The position numbers and the translations under genes are program-made. From Aliiroseovarius sp. Z3 (GTDB lineage Bacteria; Pseudomonadota; Alphaproteobacteria; Rhodobacterales; Rhodobacteraceae): a stretch of DNA of 64,000 nt. Below the pieces are notes generated by a model that was not told the origin of the DNA, ran no database searches, and saw nothing but the letters and a program-made list of their open reading frames with translations. Shown one piece after another: positions 58,909 to 64,000 of the stretch (its first letter is position 1; each line of letters opens with the position of its first letter). The stretch spans positions 496,001-560,000 of the forward strand of contig NZ_JAFMZK010000001.1 of NCBI RefSeq assembly GCF_029105185.1, given 5' to 3'.

Positions 58909-60324
58909 TTAACGAAGCGATTGACCCATTTTGCGGATCGCGTCAACTGTTTGAGATACCAAAGAGCCTTTTGACCCCTTCACCAGCACCACGTCACCTG
59001 CGTCGATCAGCCGGTGCACCTGCGCTGACATGCCGGCGGCGGTGTCGACCCACAGCCCTTGCTGATCCCCGTCCAATCGCGCCCAGAGCGCCTGCATCCG
59101 TGGCCCCACGCAATGCACCTGATCAATGGCCGGGATAAACGGCAGATCGGCCAGATCGGCGTGCAGCTGGACCTCGTCCGGGCCAAGCTCCAGCATGTCG
59201 CCCAGTATGGCGATGCGGCGGCCTTTCTGGATGCGACCCACACCGTTTACGGGCTGCATGGCGCCCAGAACCTCCAATGCGGCGGCCATCGAGGTTGGGT
59301 TGGCGTTGAACGCGTCGTCGATCAGGGTCACGGACAGGCCTTCGGGCGCGTCCAGTATGATTTCTTCGCGTGTGCCGCGCCCGGTTGGCGGTTGCCATTG
59401 GGTCATGGCCCGCGCGGCCAACGTCGCATCCGCGCCCAGCGCACGCGCGGCGACCAGCGCGCCCAACGCGTTCATCGCGAAATGTCGCCCGGGCGACGCG
59501 ATCTTGAACAACTGCTCCTCGCCCGCGATCATTGCTTTGCAGATTGTGGCATCGGGCGTCAGCGAAACATGGGTCAACCGGTGGTCATTGCCGTCGCCTT
59601 CGCCGAAACATTCGATGTCATGCCCATCGGCGGACGCCGCAAGAACTGGTGTCGTGTCCAGATCTCCGTTGATCACGGCGATGCCTTCGGGTTCCAAGCC
59701 TTCGAAAATCGCGCCTTTTTCGCGAGCGATCCCGGCAAGGTCGTCGAAGGCCTCCAGATGGGCGGCGGCGACGGTGGTGACCATGGCCACATCTGGTCGC
59801 GTCAGGCGCGCCAGCGGGCCGATCTCACCCGGATGGTTCATTCCAATCTCGATGATTGCAAACTCTGTATCCTCGGGCATGCGGGCCAGCGTCAGCGGCA
59901 CCCCCCAGTGGTTGTTATAGCTGGCCTCGGCGGCATGGGTGCGGCCTTGTGACGACAAAACCGCGCGCAGCATTTCCTTGGTGGATGTCTTGCCGACCGA
60001 TCCCGTCACCGCGACCACGCGCGCCTGCGTGCGGGCGCGCCCTGCACGCCCCAGCGCCTCCAACGCGGCCAAGACATCGTCAACGATCAACAGGGGCGCA
60101 TCGGAGGGAACGCCATCGGGAATACGGCTGACCATGGCGGCGCCTGCGCCCTTTTCCAGTGCTTGGGTCACGAACTCATGCCCATCGCGCACGTCTTTCA
60201 GGGCAACGAACAGATCGCCGGGCTGGATGGTGCGCGTATCAATCGACACACCGTCAACCGACCAGCTCCCCTGCACCTGCCCACCAGTTGCATTGGCGGC
60301 ATCCTTGTCTCGCCACAAGGTCAT
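58909..60324 (-). CDS. murF: UDP-N-acetylmuramoyl-tripeptide--D-alanyl-D-alanine ligase
   Basis: 471 aa Mur ligase adding D-Ala-D-Ala. ATP loop TGSVGKTS (107-114), EASYNNHWGVPLTLARM and EIGMNHPGEIGPLARL are the MurF signatures, with DDAFNANPTSMAAAL in the C-terminal domain. It overlaps murE by ATGA, so the two are translationally coupled. Confidence 0.97.
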   Translation of the reverse strand: MTLWRDKDAANATGGQVQGSWSVDGVSIDTRTIQPGDLFVALKDVRDGHEFVTQALEKGAGAAMVSRIPDGVPSDAPLLIVDDVLAALEALGRAGRARTQARVVAVTGSVGKTSTKEMLRAVLSSQGRTHAAEASYNNHWGVPLTLARMPEDTEFAIIEIGMNHPGEIGPLARLTRPDVAMVTTVAAAHLEAFDDLAGIAREKGAIFEGLEPEGIAVINGDLDTTPVLAASADGHDIECFGEGDGNDHRLTHVSLTPDATICKAMIAGEEQLFKIASPGRHFAMNALGALVAARALGADATLAARAMTQWQPPTGRGTREEIILDAPEGLSVTLIDDAFNANPTSMAAALEVLGAMQPVNGVGRIQKGRRIAILGDMLELGPDEVQLHADLADLPFIPAIDQVHCVGPRMQALWARLDGDQQGLWVDTAAGMSAQVHRLIDAGDVVLVKGSKGSLVSQTVDAIRKMGQSLR

Positions 60325-61826
60325 GCCAGCCGCCCCTCAAGCGCCGCCACGGCGACCGAGGCTTGTTCGGCATCGTCAAAGGGCAGCACGTCATCCCCAA
60401 CCGTCTGTCCAGTCTCATGCCCTTTGCCCGCGATCAGCAGGGCGTCGCCCGGCCCCAGCGCATCGACGCCTCGCAGGATCGCTTCGGCCCGGTCACCGAC
60501 ATTCACCGCCTCGGGGCAGCCAGCCATCACCATGGCGCGGATCGCGGCGGGATCTTCGCTGCGCGGGTTGTCATCGGTCACGAACACCACATCTGCATTT
60601 TCTGCCGCCGCCTGCCCCATCAGCGCGCGTTTCGAGGTATCGCGATCACCGCCCGCCCCGAACACCACCACCAGCCGACCCAGAACATGTGGGCGCATGG
60701 CGCGCAGTGCGGTTTTCAGGGCGTCAGGCGTGTGGGCATAGTCAACGAACACCGCTGCCCCGTTTTCACGAGTCGCCGCCAGTTGCATCCGCCCGCGCAC
60801 GGTTTCAAGATCCTTGAACGTGTCGAACACATGCGCGGGTTCTGCTCCACAGCCAATGGCCAACCCCGCTGCCGCCAACACGTTCTCTGCCTGAAATCCA
60901 CCGATCAGTTCCAACCGCGCTGTGTGCGCCACACCATTCCACGTGAACATCAGCTCTTGCCCCGTGGCGTCAAAGCGGCGGGCTTTCAATCGAAGCTCGC
61001 AATCATCGTGTTGCCCGACGCGGATCAGGTGTTGACCGCGCGCCTCGGCGATGGTGGCAATCTCGGCCCCTTTGGGGTCGTCCATGTTGACCACGGCGGT
61101 GCCGCCTTCCGGCAGGACACGGGCAAACAGCCCGGCCTTGGCGGCGAAGTATTCGTCGAAGGTTTCGTGGTAATCCAGATGGTCTTGCGTAAAATTCGTG
61201 AATGCGGCTGCCATCAGGCGCACCCCGTCCAGTCGGCGCTGCGCCAACCCGTGTGAGGACGCCTCCATCGCCGCATGAGTGACGCCTGCACCCGCCATGT
61301 CAGCCAGCACCCTGTGCAGGGTGATCGGTTCGGGCGTGGTGTGGGCCAGTGGCGCGGTAAATGCTCCTTCGACCCCGGTGGTGCCCAGATTGGCCGCCTT
61401 GATCCCCAGAAGGGTCCATATCTGGCGGGTGAAGTTGGCAACCGAGGTCTTCCCGTTGGTGCCGGTCGCCGCAACCACGTGTTCCGGCTGCGCGCCAAAC
61501 CAAAGGGCTGCGGCATAGGCCAGCGCCATGCGCGGGTCTTCGGTGACGACCAAGGCGGCGTCCGATGCGTCCAGCTCAGCCTTGGCGATCTTCGCCCCTT
61601 CGGGGTCGGTCAGGATCGCCCCGGCCTGCATGCGCAAGGCATATTGAATGAACTCGCCCCCATGGACCTTTGTTCCCGGCAAGGCGGCAAACAAATGTCC
61701 GGGCTTCACATTGCGGCTGTCGACGGACAGGCCGGTAATCTCGGCCTCTTTGCCGCCACGGGCACTTAGCCCCAGTTCAGCCAGGGATTTCGTCTTCGTC
61801 TCAGCACCCATGTCAGTTCGGCCCAT
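60321..61826 (-). CDS. murE: UDP-N-acetylmuramoyl-L-alanyl-D-glutamate--2,6-diaminopimelate ligase
   Basis: 501 aa. ATP loop TGTNGKTS (121-128), MEASSHGLAQ, NFTQDHLDYH and the meso-DAP recognition motif DNPR (419-422), which predicts diaminopimelate-type peptidoglycan. Start M1 at 61826 leaves 5 nt to the ftsI stop; an ATG at 61811 five codons later is possible. No good ribosome site is seen for either, consistent with coupling to ftsI. Confidence 0.96.
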   Translation of the reverse strand: MGRTDMGAETKTKSLAELGLSARGGKEAEITGLSVDSRNVKPGHLFAALPGTKVHGGEFIQYALRMQAGAILTDPEGAKIAKAELDASDAALVVTEDPRMALAYAAALWFGAQPEHVVAATGTNGKTSVANFTRQIWTLLGIKAANLGTTGVEGAFTAPLAHTTPEPITLHRVLADMAGAGVTHAAMEASSHGLAQRRLDGVRLMAAAFTNFTQDHLDYHETFDEYFAAKAGLFARVLPEGGTAVVNMDDPKGAEIATIAEARGQHLIRVGQHDDCELRLKARRFDATGQELMFTWNGVAHTARLELIGGFQAENVLAAAGLAIGCGAEPAHVFDTFKDLETVRGRMQLAATRENGAAVFVDYAHTPDALKTALRAMRPHVLGRLVVVFGAGGDRDTSKRALMGQAAAENADVVFVTDDNPRSEDPAAIRAMVMAGCPEAVNVGDRAEAILRGVDALGPGDALLIAGKGHETGQTVGDDVLPFDDAEQASVAVAALEGRLA

Positions 61827-61831
61827 CCAGA

Positions 61832-63628
61832 TCAGTTCGAGGTGAGTGTTACCCCACTTGCCGCAAGGGATTCAACGATGGGTTCCGGCTCGGGTTTCAA
61901 ACCCAGAAGCGGGGCGACCCGGCGCACGATTTCAGACGCCACCGGAACGGCGGTCCAGCCAGCGGTGCGGCGCGGTTTTGGACCGGATGTCTCAACCGGC
62001 TCGTCCAGCGTGACCACCAGAACATATTTCGGATTGTCGGCCGGAAACATGCTGGCAAACGTATTGATCACCTTGTCGTCGTAATAGCCGCCCTGGGGGC
62101 GCGGTTTGTCGGCGGTTCCGGTCTTTCCCGCCACCTTGTATCCCTTCACTTCGCCGAACGAGGCGGTGCCTTCGGTGACAACCTTGCGCAACATGTCGCG
62201 TGCCGAAGCGGCCGAAGTCGCAGACATGATCCGCGGCCCGCGTGCGATACGATCCTGTTTCAGCACCGTCGGCTTTACCGCGAACCCACCATTGGCAATC
62301 GCCGCGTAACCCGCCGCCAGATGCATGGGGGTCGAGGACAACCCGTGCCCATAGGAAATCGTGACCGAGCTGAGCTTGCCCCAGTTCTTGGGCAAAAGCG
62401 GTTGCGAGCCGCGCGCCTCGACGATCTCAAACGGGGTGCGGTCGAACATGCCCAGCGATCGCAGGAAGGTCTGCTGACGTTCTGGCCCGATCTCAAGCGC
62501 CATCCGCCCGGTGCCTCGGTTCGAGGATTTGACGATGATGTCCGCGACGCTCAGCTTGCCGTAATTCTTGTTTTTGAATTCACCGATCCGGTAGCCCGCG
62601 ATCTTCATCGGGATACCGGTGTCAATGATCGTGTTGGCGTTCACCAACCCCAGATCCATGGCCTGAATAGCCGTGAAAATCTTGAAGGTCGATCCAAGCT
62701 CATAGACACCCTGCACCGCGCGGTTGAACAACGGGCTGTCAGACTGATCGCCCTTGGTCAGAACACGCGGGCGTTTGTTGGGATCGAAATCCGGCAGCGA
62801 GACCACGGACACCACTTCGCCAGTATGCACATCCATCAGGATTGCGGCAGCACCCTTGGCATTCATCAGCTTCATGCCGCCATACAGCACCCGCTCAACC
62901 GCGCTTTGGATGGTCAGATCAATCGCCAGCTCCAGCGGCTTGTCGCCATTGGCGGGGTCGCGCAAATAGTCGTCGAACTGCTTTTCAACACCCGCCACGC
63001 CGATCACTTCGGCGGCGCTGACGCCTTCGCGACCGAAACTGGCCCCGCCCAGCACATGCGCCGCCAGCTTGCCATTCGGGTAAAGCCGCATCTCGCGCGG
63101 GCCAAACAGAAGCCCCGGCTCGCCGATGTCAAACACCGCCTGTTTTTGTTCGGGGCTGAGTTTCTTCTTGATCCACAGGAACTTGCGGGCGCCCGTGAAG
63201 TCCTTGATCAAGCGTTCGCGCTTCAGATCAGGGAAGATTTTCACAAGCTCATCAGCGGCCCGCAACGGGTCCACCATCAAGGGTGGCTGCGCGTAAAGCG
63301 CATGGGTCACAAGATTGGTCGCCAGAATGCGCCCCTGCCGGTCGACAATATCGGCCCGCGCGGTGGCAATCGCCGACCCCGACGCCTGCGCGCGCGGCTC
63401 CTGCGGCTCGGTCGAGGACAGCATCGCCATCCGCCCGCCAACCACCAGAAAGGCACACAGAAACAGCCCCGCCATCACCAACAGCCGCCCTTCCGAGCGC
63501 AGCCGCGACCGGTCACGGATTTCTTCATGCCGGTGGCGCAGGTTCTCGCGTTCAATCGCATCGGGATTTTCACCCTTGGCGCGGGCATCAAGAATACGGG
63601 CGAGCGGGCGCAGGGGGACACGGGTCAT
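61832..63628 (-). CDS. ftsI: Division-specific transpeptidase (PBP3)
   Basis: 598 aa. A short basic cytoplasmic segment and one membrane helix (LLVMAGLFLCAFLVVGG, 49-65), pedestal domain, then transpeptidase domain with SxxK Ser313-Lys316 (LGSTFK), SxN Ser368-Asn370 (KSSNRG) and KTG Lys502-Gly504. It cross-links septal peptidoglycan. The N-terminal cytoplasmic part is longer than in E. coli (about 48 residues). Its ATG overlaps the ftsL stop by ATGA. Confidence 0.96.
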   Translation of the reverse strand: MTRVPLRPLARILDARAKGENPDAIERENLRHRHEEIRDRSRLRSEGRLLVMAGLFLCAFLVVGGRMAMLSSTEPQEPRAQASGSAIATARADIVDRQGRILATNLVTHALYAQPPLMVDPLRAADELVKIFPDLKRERLIKDFTGARKFLWIKKKLSPEQKQAVFDIGEPGLLFGPREMRLYPNGKLAAHVLGGASFGREGVSAAEVIGVAGVEKQFDDYLRDPANGDKPLELAIDLTIQSAVERVLYGGMKLMNAKGAAAILMDVHTGEVVSVVSLPDFDPNKRPRVLTKGDQSDSPLFNRAVQGVYELGSTFKIFTAIQAMDLGLVNANTIIDTGIPMKIAGYRIGEFKNKNYGKLSVADIIVKSSNRGTGRMALEIGPERQQTFLRSLGMFDRTPFEIVEARGSQPLLPKNWGKLSSVTISYGHGLSSTPMHLAAGYAAIANGGFAVKPTVLKQDRIARGPRIMSATSAASARDMLRKVVTEGTASFGEVKGYKVAGKTGTADKPRPQGGYYDDKVINTFASMFPADNPKYVLVVTLDEPVETSGPKPRRTAGWTAVPVASEIVRRVAPLLGLKPEPEPIVESLAASGVTLTSN

Positions 63629-63966
63629 TGTTCAATCTCCCCAAAAACATCGAAGGTTTCTGTGATTTCCGGCAAATCCTCGTCGGGATAGGCCACCTGG
63701 TCGACCCGCCCGAACTGCTCGGGCGCGAGCGGCAGAAGGCCCAGACGGTCATAATTCAGCTCGGCCAGATCTCGCAGCCGGTCGGGGCGGTTCAGATAGG
63801 CCCATTCGGCGCGCAGCACTGCCAGTTGTTCCTGCATCTGTCCGATTTCACGCTGCAACTCCTCGACCCGATCAAGCGATGCCTGCGTTTTGTAGTTCTC
63901 GGAGTAAGCCCAATAGGCCAGCGCCATAACGACCAGGGCAGATGTGATGTAAAGCAAGCTACGCAT
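63625..63966 (-). CDS. ftsL: Cell division protein FtsL-like
   Basis: 113 aa single-pass protein: N-terminal helix (LLYITSALVVMALAYWAYS), a coiled coil of about residues 28-58 (ASLDRVEELQREIGQMQEQLAVLRAEWAYL), then RPDRLRDLAELN, a typical FtsL/DivIC ending. It belongs to the FtsQLB divisome complex. Its position between rsmH and ftsI supports the call. Stop overlaps ftsI; ATG overlaps the presumed rsmH stop. Confidence 0.9.
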   Translation of the reverse strand: MRSLLYITSALVVMALAYWAYSENYKTQASLDRVEELQREIGQMQEQLAVLRAEWAYLNRPDRLRDLAELNYDRLGLLPLAPEQFGRVDQVAYPDEDLPEITETFDVFGEIEQ

Positions 63967-64000
63967 TATGATTTATCCTTGAAGACAAGGGGTGGAAGGC
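63966..64000 (-). CDS. rsmH: Probable 3' tail of rsmH (partial)
   Basis: The 35 bp at the right edge stay open in one minus-strand frame as LPPLVFKDKS and then stop at TAA, sharing a base with the ftsL ATG (TAATG). In the dcw cluster rsmH normally precedes ftsL. Only about ten residues are visible, so the call rests on position. Another frame also ends within the fragment. Confidence 0.35.
   Translation of the reverse strand, partial: LPPLVFKDKS

Overview
The window looks like core chromosome of a marine alphaproteobacterium of the order Rhodobacterales (Roseobacter-type). The evidence is high GC with strong G/C bias at third codon positions, a nuo operon carrying the small accessory genes typical of that group, a complete leucine/isovalerate (liu) operon, and a Tas-type aldo/keto reductase, SDR and PrfC neighbourhood. 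Genus cannot be told from the sequence alone. No rRNA, tRNA, CRISPR array, insertion sequence, prophage or plasmid backbone was seen.

Layout. 1-2.4 kb (minus): truncated lipocalin lipoprotein, aldo/keto reductase, atypical SDR. 2.5-7.1 kb (plus): prfC, a conserved hypothetical, an RhlE-type DEAD-box helicase and a small methyltransferase. 7.1-28.4 kb (minus): one long transcription unit that reads nuoA-B-C, sulfotransferase, nuoD-E, a membrane helix-hairpin-helix (HHH) protein, a DUF5337-like protein, nuoF, a DUF5333-like protein, nuoG-H-I, a CMD-family protein, nuoJ-K-L-M-N, birA, coaX and rnj. 28.7-37.7 kb (minus): a leucine degradation operon (ivd, two LprI-like genes, mccB, nuclease, mccA, GST, hmgL, methylglutaconyl-CoA hydratase, membrane protein). 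37.9-39.8 kb (minus): DegT aminotransferase and HAD phosphatase. 40-43.8 kb (plus): glmU-glmS-alkD. 43.8-47.4 kb (minus): small membrane protein, a second sulfotransferase, acyl-CoA synthetase, lipoprotein. Then moaA (plus), an M20 amidohydrolase (minus), an oligopeptide-type ABC transporter without ATPases (plus), a YeeE/YedE transporter (plus), DUF3422 (minus). 56.2-64 kb (minus): the front of the dcw cell-wall/division cluster, rsmH (tail), ftsL-ftsI-murE-murF-mraY-murD.

How the genes fit together. Complex I supplies proton-motive force and NAD+. The liu pathway yields acetyl-CoA and acetoacetate and needs biotinylated MccA, and BirA, which does that attachment, sits at the end of the nuo unit next to CoaX, which starts CoA synthesis. 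GlmS and GlmU make UDP-GlcNAc, the precursor used by the mur genes at the right end.

The window is mostly ordinary core metabolism. The most notable items are: a three-copy intergenic element with a conserved 5' block and an AAC-loop hairpin; a sulfotransferase inserted between nuoC and nuoD; an almost identical HHH domain at the ends of NuoE and of a neighbouring membrane protein; a His/acid-rich loop in NuoL; and several dyad-symmetric candidate operators. I found no convincing wholly new multi-gene system. The best candidate for an under-described one is the set of accessory genes inside the nuo operon.
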